Below are positions 25,501 through 40,500 of a stretch of DNA of 64,000 bases, in pieces. The stretch lies in assembly GCA_963576475.1 (NCBI GenBank), contig OY754982.1, positions 17,654,217 through 17,718,216 on the forward strand. Direction: 5' to 3'. The stretch is from Molanna angustata (Eukaryota; Arthropoda; Insecta; Trichoptera; Molannidae). A program made the translations under genes and the position numbers. The notes below the pieces were generated by a model. That model saw nothing but the letters and a program-made list of their open reading frames with translations. It was not told the DNA's origin and did not search any database. Position 1 is the stretch's first letter, and each line of letters starts with the position of its first letter.

Positions 25501-28500
25501 ACCGCCACCCGTTCTGCTTATGGGGACTAATAACTGTCCCTTGCAAAACTCCGAAAGAACATAAAAAATATCTGGAGAACTCTAAAACCTTGCTAACACT
25601 GCACTTAAATGCCAAAGAGAACTAATTATGAAGAAACAGCTGGCTCACAGTTCATTGAAAGAGAAGACAAGAGTGAACCATATTTTGACAGAAAATCTTA
25701 AAAGCCCTGAAGTTGCTCTTCGTGGCTACAAGGTCCGCATGTCCAATGGGTCTAAAGAAATTCCCTCAGACATCGTTTTTGAATTATTGTCGGAAAGTTG
25801 ACACTGAGAAGTTAGTGCATTCCAAAAGCTGACATGAAGACGAATCGGATAAGTGAAATCGAAAAAGATAACTTTTGAAACTGCCGTGTCCAGTAAGAAA
25901 TTGCGTGGTACAATAATTGGGAATAATCCACGAAGAATAAGTTTGAGTCCTCACATTAGGAAGAAATAAAGACGTCAGTATGCCCACAGAAGAAGCACCA
26001 TACACTGTATAAATTCATAACCTCACTCAAATTCATACATATTTGTCTGTTATACACTTGTAACATTTCCTTCTTTTAGAATATTGTTCACATGGTCATA
26101 CCTCTGTTTTCTTGGCTGGCTGCTAACACTAGTCCCTTCTCTTTCAGCTTGATAAATTTTCTTTTTCATTCTTTCCACCTGACTAAACCACCAAACTGTG
26201 TTTACATTTTTTTTATGAATCTATATTTTTTGTACTCAAGTAACTGATGTTGAATCGGGAACATCGTTGAATACGTTTCTAAGGAAAAATGTGCAACTCC
26301 GCGGCACCAAGTTTATGTGCAAGGAAGGAGGGTGTGGGTCCTGCATGGTGGCAGCTACCATCGTACATCCTGTCACTAGAGAAACACAAATCAAGGCAGT
26401 CAACTCTGTAAGTTAATTTTTAGTCTTTCTCTAGGTGCCCTATATAATTTACAAACCTTATTAGAAGAATGAAGAATGAACACCCATAAGTGAAGATCTA
26501 CTGATGATTAAATATTTTATTATTTGGAAGAAATTAACCATAAGTCATTGTGATAACAGTACAAATAAAAGAAAAAATATATAAATGTTGATCTCACAAC
26601 ACTTGGTCATCATTTTTACAATTTGTGTATTATTATTATTATTAGTTAAGAGTGGGGCCCTACGCCCCCACACTGCGACCATGTTTGATCTATTGTGCAC
26701 CTCCCTTTAGGGCTGTCATTTCAATAGCAGTTCGGTTTCTTGGATAAAGTCCCATATTTTGCAAATTGAGATGCCTCCCACGTCCTTGGATCTTAGTATA
26801 AAGGCTCCCAGGTGTCTGTGTCTGGATTCCATTAGAGCTGGACACTCACAGATCACACGTGAGGCTGTTTCTTCCTCTTGTTGACACCTCCTACACTTTG
26901 GTTCATCAGCGATCCCCATTATGTAATGGTTTCTTTTCAGATGACAATGTCCAGTGAATAAGACCGGTCATTGCTTTTAATAGTTCCCTGCTAAGATTTA
27001 GCAGCTTTCTTGTCCTTTTTTTAGATGGCCCTTCGATGAATTACTTCGCCTGTCGTTGTCCACAACTGGCCTTCCAGAATTCACTATGCTGAACTGTTAT
27101 CGTCTTTTACAATTTGCGTAAAATATATAATTTGATAAGCGTAAACAAGTATGACCATACAGTAATAACATTTGTTTTTTTAGGTATTTAATGTCAGGCA
27201 ATGCAGGGTGGGCAACTTGGTAGGGTTTTAAATACAGATAGTGAACATAAAAATGTTTTATACATATTTTGTAGTGGCAGTCATACCGGATTCTTCTAAA
27301 GATGGGCGATCCTTCACAAGTCACTCTCTTAAAAGTGGGTTACCTAATATTATGGGCAGTCTCTTGGCTAACACAGTCGTTTAAAGCATACATTGAATGT
27401 GAGGGCAGAATACCAGATGTCTCTGCATGAAAAGACGCAGATAACGATTTATTTTATCTGTATCAATTTTGTCAAATGCTTTACAAATATATTAAATAAT
27501 TTTAAAGTGTTTAGTACCAATACTATCATGTCATGGATGGGCTATAACAACAGTCGAAGGTGTGGGAAACAAGCTGAAAGGTTATCATCCAATACAAAAG
27601 AGGCTCGCAGTGTACAATGGCACCCAATGTGGGTATTGCAGTCCAGGGTTTGTCATGAGCATGTACAGGTTATTATCATAGTCATTTCACTTAACTAATT
27701 TATTTCTCACGTAGCAATTTCAAAAAATCTTTAGTAAACTCAGCCCAACGTAGTTCTTATTTAAATTCTCCTCAATAGTTAAGTTGATTACATCTGAATT
27801 AAATGTTAAAGGTTATTTTCATTTAATGTTTTTTTTTTGGGTTACTAACAGTAGATGTATCGGCAAACGCCTTGAAAATTTCCCCCATAGTGGGGGAAGG
27901 TTTGCGCATCTACCAACCCAACCGAATGAAAACCCCAAAATGTGTTGTGCAGCAATGTCACTCTTCCATTTTATTTTTAAGAGACTAATCTTGATAATAA
28001 TTATCAGTGTTCGCGCCATTTAATTATTAGTCGATATAAATTATTAAAATGCACTGCTTTCGATGGATTGTGGTGCCTTTGTGTATCGCCAGAAGAAGTA
28101 ATACGCTAAGCCAATGGCCATTGGCGATCAAGAGACTTTATCTGGGATTCATCATCATCATGTGTGCTTCTCACCGCTTCTATTATCGCTTTCAAAAGCA
28201 ATCCCTACCTACTGTGTAATTTACAATATTCGTACCTGTGAGTTGACAACACTAAAAAAAACAAAAGACTTCCCGCTTGTCATTCGATATACGCGTATCA
28301 AATATTTGTTTGCGTCATTGTGACCGTCGAAAATTGATAAAACCCGCTTATTTCAAACCGCTACCTTCACCGCATAATCATCACCACTATCTTCAATAAT
28401 AACATCAAAGTTTCTACAGTATTTTAACTGCTTCATCAATCATCAAACACCCGCTATCACTGCAGGAGAAGAGTGCCATCTGCCCAATAATCTGCCAGCC

Positions 28501-31500
28501 TAGTCAAGGTGAGTACAATATTTTCTTTTGGCTTGTATACGAGGTGTCCATAATTATCGAACTGCAGTGCATAAAATCTTAAACACACATCTAAATATAT
28601 CTCAACAATACCGAATTCATCAATAAATCTACTGAACTAGCAAATCTCCGCATCACCAATCAGATAATTTACAGATTTAATATAAGTTCTAAGAAAAGAC
28701 AAGACAATATTTTACTAGTAGAAATATGTCTATAAATATTAAGCAGATTCATAAATTGTTTAATAATTTTTTTCCAGTTTGTACGAAAAAAATCAAGGAG
28801 AACTAACAATGAAACAGATTGAAAATTCCTTCGGTTCTAATCTATGTCGCTGCACTGGCTATAGGCCAATCTGCGACGCCTTCAAGTCCTTTGCTAATGA
28901 CAGAGACCCATCGCAATACAACATCCAAGATATTGAAGACATGTCTTCAGTCAGTCTTTGCAGCAAAACTGGAAACGTCTGCACGAAAACTTGCGATGAC
29001 TGTTCCGAAGAAGGTGATTTCTGTCTCATCGACGCCGAAATGCCCTTGGAATATGAAGTTTTGGAAGAAAAGAGCTTACAGTTGAAGTTGGGTAATACAA
29101 AATGGTTTAAAGTATATAAGGTTTCTGAAATCTTTAATATCTTCAGAACAGAAGGTATCGATAGCTACATGCTTGTAGCTGGAAATACAGGTCAAGGTTT
29201 GTTTACACAGTTTTATTTTCATTTGTATACAGTTTTCCCTTCAATATTGTTCTTTTTTTTTCATTTCAAGTTAATAGCATGAAAAATAATTGTAAATTAA
29301 AATAAACAAACGAATGGTTTATGGCCAACACTGAACTCTCCACTGCATAACTGCATCACTGTTTGGGATATATGGATAACACTTTTATCTTGATCAGAGG
29401 TCGATAATTCCCGAGTACTGTTTATGAGGCCCAATTCTATTGAATACATTCTATATAAGAAAATTAAAACTCAATTTTCTGGAACGTGAGAGCAATTGGA
29501 AAGTTTTGAAAAATAAACCATAGTAGTCTATGAAAAACTTATCAGCTTCGAGAAAATACACTTTGCACATCAATATGAAGTTAATTAAACTTAAAGATTG
29601 AGCTACACAGAGGACACAAAATTTCATTCCATATGTCATATGCCATACGTTATACACCATATGTCATATACCATATTATTATTATAACACATGCCATATA
29701 CAAAATATTTTGACAAAATTCATCTCTATTAGATACTTGTTGAGAAATTCATCTCTATTAGATACTTGTTGAGAAATTCATCTCTATTAGATACTTGTTG
29801 AGAAATTCATCTCTATTAGATACTTGTTGAGAAATTCATCTCTATTAGATACTTGTTGAGAAATTCATCTCTATTAGATACTTGTTGAGAAATTCATGTA
29901 ATAAATTGTGAAATATTAACTATCCACAATGTAAGAGTGGTGGAGAGTAAAAATGAAGATGACAATTGATATAAACAATTTTTTATGTTCACTTAGGTAT
30001 AATTGAATTCAAAGAACGAGTTAAAAACATGTCGAGAATAATGATCGATGTAACAAGTGTCACCGAACTGAGGAAATATAGTATGGAGAGTAATCTGGTA
30101 CTGGGAGCCAATATGCCACTAACGGAAGTTATTGAACTTTTCCAAAATATTTCACAAACAAACGAGCTGTTCTACTACACGCTACAGATGGCAAATCATC
30201 TACAACTTGTTGCACATATTCCTGTCAGAAATGTAAGTACTTATATAAAAAAATATTTAAAACCTTGTATAAATATCGCCAATACCTGGGCAGTATTATT
30301 ACTGAAAACCTAGACCCTGATATTGAAATAAAATGCAGGATAGAAGCGGCCCATAATTCTTTTAATAAAATAAGAAATCTCCTCTGTAACGACGACATCA
30401 ATCTAAAACTACGCCAAAGGATGATCAAATGCTATGTATGGTCGGTCCTGCTCTACGGTGTTGAGGCATGGACCCTCAAGGTTGGTACCATAAACCGCCT
30501 GGAAGCTTTCGAAATGTGGATTCATCGTAGAATGCTAAGGATATCCTGGACCGACATGGTGAGCAACGTTGAAGTATTGCGTAGAGCTAATACTGACAGA
30601 CAGTTGTTCATGACAGTCAAGCTCCGTAAGACTTCATATTTTGGCCACATAATGAGAGGCGAAAAATACTTGATCGTACAGTAGATCATAAAAGAAAAGA
30701 TTGAGGGCCGTAGAGGGGTCGTCAGGAAGCAGCTATCCTGTCTCCGTAACATTCGGGAGCGGACCGGAATGAGGCGTGTGGAGGACTTGTTCCGCACCAC
30801 ACAGGACAGGGAAAGCTTCTCCCGAGTGATCGTCAACGTCGGGGGGACCCGACAGGACACATAGGGAATAAGATAAATATCGCCAAATATCGTGACGATT
30901 TTAGGCATAGTGAGGGGACGGTTTGCGTACCTACAAACCAAGCAAAACTAAAAAATAATTAACAATCAATATGTACAAGTGTACAAAAGTAGTGTGTATG
31001 CTATTTTATATAATAAACACAAATACATGTTATTTTTTTTCAGATTGGTACAATGGCAGGAAATTTGATTATGAAGCATAAATATCCTGATTTTACATCA
31101 GATGTATTCTTGTTGCTTGAAACTGTTGGAGCAACATTAAAGATTGGTAATTTTATTTAATCGTTGACTATATTATGAACCATTACTGACTAATTTAAAT
31201 GTAAATTTTTTTGCCTATCATGCATTTGTATTCCTTTCTTAATTCCATAGTTTTATTATGAAAAGGATTATATAATTGTATCATTATGTAAATTAATACA
31301 AAACATATTGTTTTTAGTTACATTGCAAGGAACAACACTAAATGTTACATTACCAGAATTCATGAATTTGGACATGAAAGGAAAAGTCATTGTTAATATC
31401 AATTTACCTCCTCTATCCAGCAATTACGAATTTCAAAGCTACAAAGTAAGAACAATACACTGCGTCTTTCTAAATCAAATTTCAATTGAAAATATGTAAA

Positions 31501-34500
31501 AATAAGTAGAATTGAACTAATGCTTAAAATACTGCTTATTACCCATTGTTTTTATTTTGTAAAATGACAAATTATTGTAAAATATATTTCCACTCTAACA
31601 AAATCAGGTATCTAAAGAATATTAAAACTAACATAGTAAAACTTGTACGTGATCTGATGTATGCAGATGACAAAGTACTGTTAGCAGAAAGTATGGAGGA
31701 GTTACAGTATCTTGTAAATATGGTATATGAAGGATGCATAGAGAATGGACTTGGAATGAATGCCAGCAAATCAAAGGTCTTTGAAAAGAATGAAAGCAGA
31801 ACCGCATGTCAAATAAAGGTAGAAAATGAATGGCTCGAGCAAGTTGATGAGTATATCTATCAACGGATGCCAAAGTTGCCATTCATAGCGCAATTGTAGT
31901 GCCAACCCTGATGTATGCAAGTGAAACCTGGACATGGCAGAAATCACACGAAAGCAGAATAAATGCAGTTGAAATGAGATTGCTCAGAAGAATTTGTAAC
32001 AGTAGATGTATGACAGAGTACGAAATGAAGATACAAGTAAAGAATGTAAGATGAAGAAAGATGTCATTAACAGAATGAAAGTTAACACATTGAGATGGTT
32101 TGGCCACTTGCGAAGAATGAATGAAGAATATACAAAACTGACAGGAACAGAATAAGAGGTCGGGGGCGCCCGAGAATAGGATGGCACGACCATGTGAACA
32201 ATATTCTGAACGATGGAAATGTAAGAAGCGTGAACAACAGACGAACATGTATGTATAAGACGATGTATGAATGTTGACGAGGCGATGAATGTGTGTCAAG
32301 ACAGAAAAATGTGGCATTTGGTTCTCTCTGCCTACCCGAGTGAGTGTCATGGCATGATGCTATGTATTTATATAGTAAAACTTCCGAGATATTTTTCAGA
32401 TTATGAGAAGGGCTCAAAATGACCATGCAATGGTAAACGCTGGTTTCTTGTTCAAACTAGACAACAACACTGTAAGGAGGGCAAGGATTGTCTACAGTGG
32501 AATCACCAAGAAATTCATTCATGCATCGGCGACTGAAAATATGCTGATTGGTAAAAACATATTCAAAGACAGCGTCTTGCAGGCAGCCATACGTAGTTTG
32601 AGCAATGAAATCAACCCCGAAGACAATCCACCTGAACCGTCCCCAGAGTTCAGGAAAAAGTTGGCTTTGGGTCTTTTTTACAAGGTAAGTTTACTGCATC
32701 GACAAAAATTGACAGACTTATTTATGTAAAGCTATATAATAGGAATAATCTGGAATGGAGTCTTCAGTGACTGGTGCTCTACGTTCTGCTCAGAACAGAT
32801 CAGCATGGAGGCAAGCCATACAAAGAGTGATTGAATACAGCTGCCATCCTCAGTCATGACGAAAAGGAGGAGAGAGATTTTAAAATAATCTATGATAGTT
32901 GCCTGTTTATTCAGATGTAGAAATTTCTGTCTTCCATAAACTAGAATAAAAAGTTAGAAAATTCCCTAATGTTTTGAATTTGTAAGAATGAAGAGTGTCC
33001 GAAAAGATGCTTACGTTTACTGAACCAATTAGTAGAAAACAAAGATAACATTATTATAAGATGAATGGATCATATTAAGAATGCAGAAAAGGTCAAATAC
33101 ATAATAACAGAACTCAATAACGATATCAGTAAAAAGCCCTGTATCAATCTAATCTTTTTCTTTTCTTGCTTATTTCCCTACATACCTACTAATAATCACC
33201 TAACATTTTTAGTGCATTCTACATATAAGTCCGAGAGAATCGTTGAATCCACGATACATAACAGGAGGACAGGAGTTTGATAGACCGGTGTCGAGTGGTA
33301 AACAAGTTTATGACACTCGTAAAGAAGAATGGCCTCTGACCAGACCGATGCCCAAATTGGAAGCCTTGATGCAGTGCACTGGTGAGGCCGAGTATGGAGT
33401 TGACACAATCAACATGCCCAATGAAGTATATGCCACATTTGTACTATCCACCCAACATGATGGAGAAATTGATAAGATTGATGGAAAAGAAGCATTAGTA
33501 AGTCATCTTTTATTATTTACTTCAATTTGTCATGTACGTAAATATATATATATTAGATATTTCGAAAGTGCACATTCAGCTTCATAAATTAATACATAGC
33601 ATCATGGCATGAGATTCAGAACTAGGCAAAGAACCAAATGTCACATTCTTCTATCTTTACACGCATCCGTCACCTCATCAACATTCATGTTTCATCTCGT
33701 ACATGCTCATCTATTGTTAAAGTTTCTTACATTCCCCTATTTCAGTGTGTTTTTCTCATGGTTGAGCCATCCTTTTCTTGGACGTCCTCAACCTCTTATT
33801 CCATTCCTATTGGCTTTGTATATTTCAATTAACAACAAGATAAGAAATGAAGATATTAAACTTAAATGTAAAATTAAAGGACATAACGTGAATAAAATAA
33901 AATGCCTGATGGTCACATAGAAAGAATGATGGATGTCTGACGAATCAAGAACACAAGGCTTTTTAGAGTGGAACGAGTGTATCAATATAAGATATATCAA
34001 ATGAAAAAGTTTTTACAGATTCCCTTAAAAATTAATATCTATAAACTAAATAATTACCTAAGTTTTGTTGGTTTAGGCAATAAAAGGAGTTGTGGCACTC
34101 TTGACTGCTAAAGATATACCAGGAAGAAATGTGTTCACCCCGACCCTACAACCATTTTCTCCAATAGAAGAGATACTACTATGTGATGGGCCAATCTTAT
34201 TTTATGGACAACCTGTAGCTATTATTGTTGCCGATTCAGAGAAATTAGCCAACACGGCGGCACTCAAAGTTAAAGTGACATACAAAAACACAGGAAAGAA
34301 TTCTCCGTATGTCACCATACAAGATGTCTTAAAAGATCCAAACGCTAAAAGCAGGATTAATTTCTTTGGCAAAACCGAAGCAAAGTCAAAGGGAGACAAC
34401 ATTGCAAAAGTTATCAAAGGATCATTTGAGATCGGAGCCCAATTCCATTTCACAATGGAAACACAGTCTTGTATATGCATACCTATTGAAGGTGGTATGG

Positions 34501-37500
34501 ATGTCATTGCGTCAACCCAATGGATGGATTACACGCAAATAGCGGTGGCACAAATTTTAAACATACCAGAAAATAAGTAAGGCATTTCAATACAACTAAT
34601 TATTTTAAATAACTAATACTAAAATTAGTGAACATTTGAGTTCGTTTTCTCACCCTGATAAATTTGCAATTATGCAAAAGTAGGATGTGTCAATTTGACT
34701 GCTAATCAATTACAAACATAATTATTGCATCATATTGTTTTCATAGGGTTTTGATTCCACCGTTTGACCAGACTTGCCCCCCTAGTCTACATGACCCATA
34801 AATTAAAGAAGTATTAATTACATGTATTATATAGTTAATTAGTCTATAACATAATACAGGAAGATTACAGTAATATCTTTTCCCGAAAGAAAATAAAACT
34901 GTTCAAGGGTTTTTTAGTCCAATACATGACATGTGCTAGTCAAATTCAAATGATATTATTTCAGAGACAAAAAATACCATTAATATGTGTAAAAGTTCAT
35001 AGGATATCAAATCTAGTTTGATTTTTCCAATATAATTATGGAGTTATATAATCTAAACACTGTCTCCATCACCAATATAATTATGGAGTTATATAATCTA
35101 AACACTGTCTCCATCACCAATATAATTATGGAGTTATATAATCTAAACACTGTCTCCATCACTAATTTAATTATGGAGTTATATAATCTAAACACTGTCT
35201 CCATCACCAATATTATTATGGAGTTATATAATCTAAACACTGTCTCCATCACCAATATAATTATAGAGTTATATAATCTAAACACTGTCTCAATCGCTAA
35301 AATCAAAAGTTCAAAGGTATTTATTGAATATTTTCAGTGTGAATGTAAAAGTCCGTCGTATTGGTGGTGGTTACGGAAGTAAGCTGACAAGATCTCTTCA
35401 AGTCATAACTGCTTGCGCTGTAGTGGCGCAAAATCTACAGAGACCAGCTAGATTTGTGGAATCCATCGAGACCAATATGAAAACAAATGGAAAGAGGCTT
35501 CCGTGCTCCAATGAATACGAAGTAGGTTAAATATATCACATTGAGATTAGCCGAACAAAATATAAAATTAATTTAAACTCGTTTAATATACTTTGAATTG
35601 AAGTCAATTGTATGTTTTCCTTCCTCATTTTAAAACTCATATACAAACCATGGCAGGTAAGTACATTCTAAGCTTAAATTGAGATTGGAATGGAAATTGA
35701 GTATCAAGAGTAAGGCTACTGCCCCCCTAGACAACGTGTCATTTAGCTCAAGAAAAGATAACTCAATATATGGAAGTGACAGTTGCCAGTCACGTGACAA
35801 CTGTCACTTCCATACATTGAGTTATCTTTTCTTATTTCATTTCTTGAGCTAAATGACACGTTGTCCGGGGGGGGGGGGCAGGTCTATAATAATATAGTTA
35901 TGTCATTTGTTCCACTTATTGTAGTGCCAGAATAGTTTTAAGTAATTTTCAAAATTTCATATGTTCTTTGTCATTTCTCAAGTTCTATAAAAGACCATTT
36001 AATGTTAAAGAATGTCAAGCATCAGTTTTTTTGGCCTTTTTTATGAATAACTAGTGAACCCCCGGCAATCTTCGTATTGCCTGTATAAATAAAAATGGTC
36101 CTTCATTACCACCCGTCACTTCAGAGCCTTCAGTACCTCCCGTCCCTTCAGGCCCTTTCAGTACCACCCGTCCCTTCAGTACCACCCGTCCCTTCAGTAC
36201 CTCCCGTCCCTTCAGGCCCTTTCAGTACCTCCCGTCCCTTCAGGCACTTTAGTACCTCCCTTCCCTTCATTACCTCCCGTCCCTTTAGTAGGTTAAGAAA
36301 AAGTTTAAATCGAAGAGGTGGAAGGACAGTTGGACCTTCTTCTCCCAGGATACTCCACCTTCATAGGTAAAATGATCAAATTCACGATGAAGAAGAAGAA
36401 GAAAAAAGTTTAAATCCAGAAACCATACTGGAAGAACTGCAAAAGATGGAAAGAAAATTGGACCTTTTTCTCCCAGGATAATCCACCTTCATAGGTAAAA
36501 TGACCTAATACACGATGAAGAAGAATTTTTTTTTTAATCCAGAAACCATCCCGGGCATATGCTCGACAATTCATCAAAGTTTCATCGCAATCGGGTGAAC
36601 GGTTTAGGAGTGCATGGCACACATACATACATACGTAGATACATACATACAAACATTCAAATTTATAATATAGACTAAAAATATTTGACTACGTAAAGAA
36701 GCTTATGTAAATAGGTATTTTTGGACAATGTTTTTATTGTGTAACATAAACATATGACTATTATTTATGTATATCGTAACACATGAATATTATTTATATT
36801 GATAACAAATGTATTCTGAACACCTGCAGAGCCAAAATTGTTATCAAATATGTACATACTATTAATAATTTGTTTTAGATATTAAAGAACATGATTTTCA
36901 ATAAATCTCCGTCCAATTACAGATTGGGGTGGATAGCAATGGAAAAATTCAATATTTAAATAATACCTTCTATGAAGACAAGGGAAGTTCCCCAAATGAA
37001 GCGGGAATTGTAGGGCTTGCTCTTGAACGTTTCAAGAATTGGTACGATGACTCGACATGGAACAATACTGGAAGTTTTATAATTTCCAACACACCATCCA
37101 ACACCTATTTTAGAGCACCGGGTATTATAATTTTTATAGATATATAGGTTCGAATGCAGTGTCCAACCTAAATACTAAATTCTAAATACTAACCATCTTT
37201 TCATTACAAAGTCCCTCACTTAAGTTAGGAGATCACGTGGCTTCCTAACTGGAGGATGCTACGAAGTTTTTGTATGAGAATTGCATTGCAGAGACCTATC
37301 TAAATACTTAGCGCATGCGCGTTGGCGTTAAATAACATTTGCGAACTGTCAAAAAATAAGGTTGATCGTGAGGAACCTTACGAGTGGTTTGATAATAAAA
37401 TACAAGATGTTTTCGATGAATGATGATTTTAGCAACTTCGTCAAATATATATTTGGTAATTTTGTCAAATCAAATACCAAACAGAGTATTCAGCAATCCA

Positions 37501-40500
37501 TAAGAGATGCCGAAAATTCGCTGGAATTTCAGAAAAATCGTAACATCGAGCTGTCAGTGTGAAGTTGGCTACATATGTTGGTGTTGTTATAGCAACAAAA
37601 AAACATTTTAATCGTCAGTCTAAGCCCATAGAAAGCTATCTATCTCTTTTCTTCATATGCAATAATGTGAAATTCTACGCCATCGACCATAAGTTTGGCG
37701 TAGTATTTAGATAATGGTGTCTCTGCAACGTAATTGCTAACTTAAGAATACTAAATACTTCAGTGAGGTTAGGAGTTAGTATTTAGGTACCTAGGACTGT
37801 GCATTCGGGCACGCCGGTGGCACTCTATTGGTAGCACTGGTTTTACTTTACGCTTACATCTCCAAAGGTGGCGCTATTTATTTATTTTTTATGTTGGTAT
37901 TTTTGAAAATGCAATGTAAAATTTTCAGACCTTCAGCATACTTCAGTTGTGTTTTGTTGTTTGTTGTGACGCGAAACATTTTGATCCTTTAAAATCTTGA
38001 AGTAAACAAGATAATAAATATAACACGTGTGATTTTGTAAAATTCTTGTTGTTTTCGGTGTTCATCTACATACACACTATCACGCCATGTGATGGTGTTA
38101 ATCTATTGCCAGCTTTTTGTGTTTTCCGATTATCTTCGCAAGATGGCTGACAAGTTTTGTTGAGTTTTGAATAAATTTTCAAGTGAAATACGGCGAAGTG
38201 AAGTTATATAGTTTTCCGAAAATCAGTAATAAATCTTTCTTTGTGGAAAATAAATTTAAAAAACCTAATAATCTACAATGCACATTTTATTTAGAACAAT
38301 GTATTTTATGAATTATTTGGCATGATTTTTGAAATATTGCAAATAAAATCCATCATATGTGTTTTTTTTAATAAATAATGATTGAAAAATGGTTATTTTT
38401 TATTTAAGTTATCCTTGAATCCATTCCTCAAAGCTGGAAACATTTTAAAATGGAAATTTAAATTTGCCGTGGACTGGTCGCGTATTCATTGCCCCTATAG
38501 CGGAGATGTGAGAAACCTTATGATACTGAAAGTTTATTTCCATATTATCTGTGCATTCGGGTCATAGACTTGTCAAAAAACTGTTACATTTTAAATTTTC
38601 TAAGTTTGTGTCATTATTGTTGTCATTATTTTACAAAAAAGTTTCAATTAAAACATTTTCATAAGAATCATGTAATCCTTTCCATGAAACATTGCTACTT
38701 TTCTCTTCATCTTTACCCTCATATATTTTCTTAGTATTATACTATTTGATTATAATGCTCTTGAAGATAAATTGAAACAGATGAAGATCTTGTATATTCT
38801 TTTTAAATCCTCATTTCTGATTCTATTAACCAGCCTTGTCAAATGAAAAATCTATGTTTATTTGATTACAGGAGGAACTGAAGCAATTGCAATGATTGAA
38901 AATATAATGGATCACATAGCCTTAGAGTTGGGAAAAGATCCAGTTGAAGTAAGGTTGGCCAACATAAAAAATAATGAAACTGTACTTCCCGAATTGATCG
39001 ACGCCCTCAAAGAAAGTTCCAATTTTGTGGAAAGACAGCACAACATCAAAAACTTCAACAGTGAGAACCGTTGGAAGAAGAAAGGCATAAGTACAGTAGG
39101 AATGGCATATCCAATCGAATATTACGGAACAATGGGTGCATTCGTTTCGATCTTCCATCAAGATGCTACAGTTGCAGTGAGCCATGGAGGAATAGAGATG
39201 GGTCAAGGTATTAACACCAAAGTGTTGCAGGTCTGCGCCTATACACTGGGAATACCCTTGGAAATGGTCAGTATCAAACCCAGCGAAAACTTTATCACAC
39301 CCAACTGTGGTTTTTCGGGTGCAAGCATTACCAGTGAACAATGCGCCTACGGAACCCTGAAGGCATGCGAAACCCTCTTGGAAAGAATGAAACCGATTAA
39401 ACTGGCCAATCCAAATGCTACATGGAAAGAGTTAGTAGCGTTGGCGTACAGCGCTGGTGTTAATTTAAGCGCCAACTACTTTGTATCAATTCCTGAACTC
39501 ACATCATATCTTTCATATGGAGTTACAATTGTAGAGGTAGAGGTTGATGTACTAACAGGAAAACATTATATATTAAGAGTAGATATCATACAAGATACCG
39601 GAGAAAGCATGAGCCCTGAAATTGATGTAGGACAGGTAAAAACTTTTATTTTTTAATAAATTTACCTTGTATCAATCACAAATATCCCATAATATAATAA
39701 GTATTTATATTGTTTTATTCTTTTAATATTCAGGTAGAAGGAGCCTACATACAGGGTCTCGGATATTGGACAACATAATATAATAAGTATTGGACAACAT
39801 AATATAATAAGTATTTATATTGTTTTATTCTTTTAATATTCAGGTAGAAGGAGCCTACATACAGGGTCTCGGATATTGGACAACATAATATACTATTCAA
39901 ACACTATTCCCCTTCCTGTACTCAATGGCACAGCAATACCCATATCCAAAACAGTGAATAATCTAGGAGTTCTCTTCAATCAACATCTTTCCTGGACTGA
40001 ACAAGTCAGTGAAGTCAGCAGAAAACTTTTCTATAGTATTCATTCTATCAAAAAACTTCAAAAATTTCTTCCAACCAACATCAAAATAAAGCTCGCACAA
40101 ACTCTCCTTCTCCCCATTCTCGATTATGCAGATATTTGCTATTTGGATCTTACTCAGGAACATCTAAACAAATTAGATCGCTTACAAAACGTCTGCATAC
40201 GTTTCATATATAATCTTCGCAAATACGATCACATATCATTTTTTCGCAAGGAACTCAAATGGCTTCCTATCCGTCTGCGCCGAGATCAACACACTCTTTG
40301 TCTTCTGTTTAACATTTTGAACAACCCTAATGCTCCATCATATCTTACCGAAAGATTTCAACCTCTGGCCTCTCATGGACTCCCGCTTCGATCTAGAGAA
40401 GAGAGAACCCTCGCCATCCCATCACATGCCACGGCTTTCTATTCATCATCATTTACTGTCCATGCTGCCCGGTTATGGAACAACTTGGCCCTTGACATTA

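Noticed and set aside
28300..28510. Alternative first exon of AOX-1 ending at gtcaag|gtgagt
   Set aside because: Only a good donor supports it; no coding similarity and exon 1 plus exons 2-3 already complete the protein.
35013..35382. Repetitive frames on both strands before exon 11
   Set aside because: Artefact of a 45-bp array whose unit length is a multiple of three.
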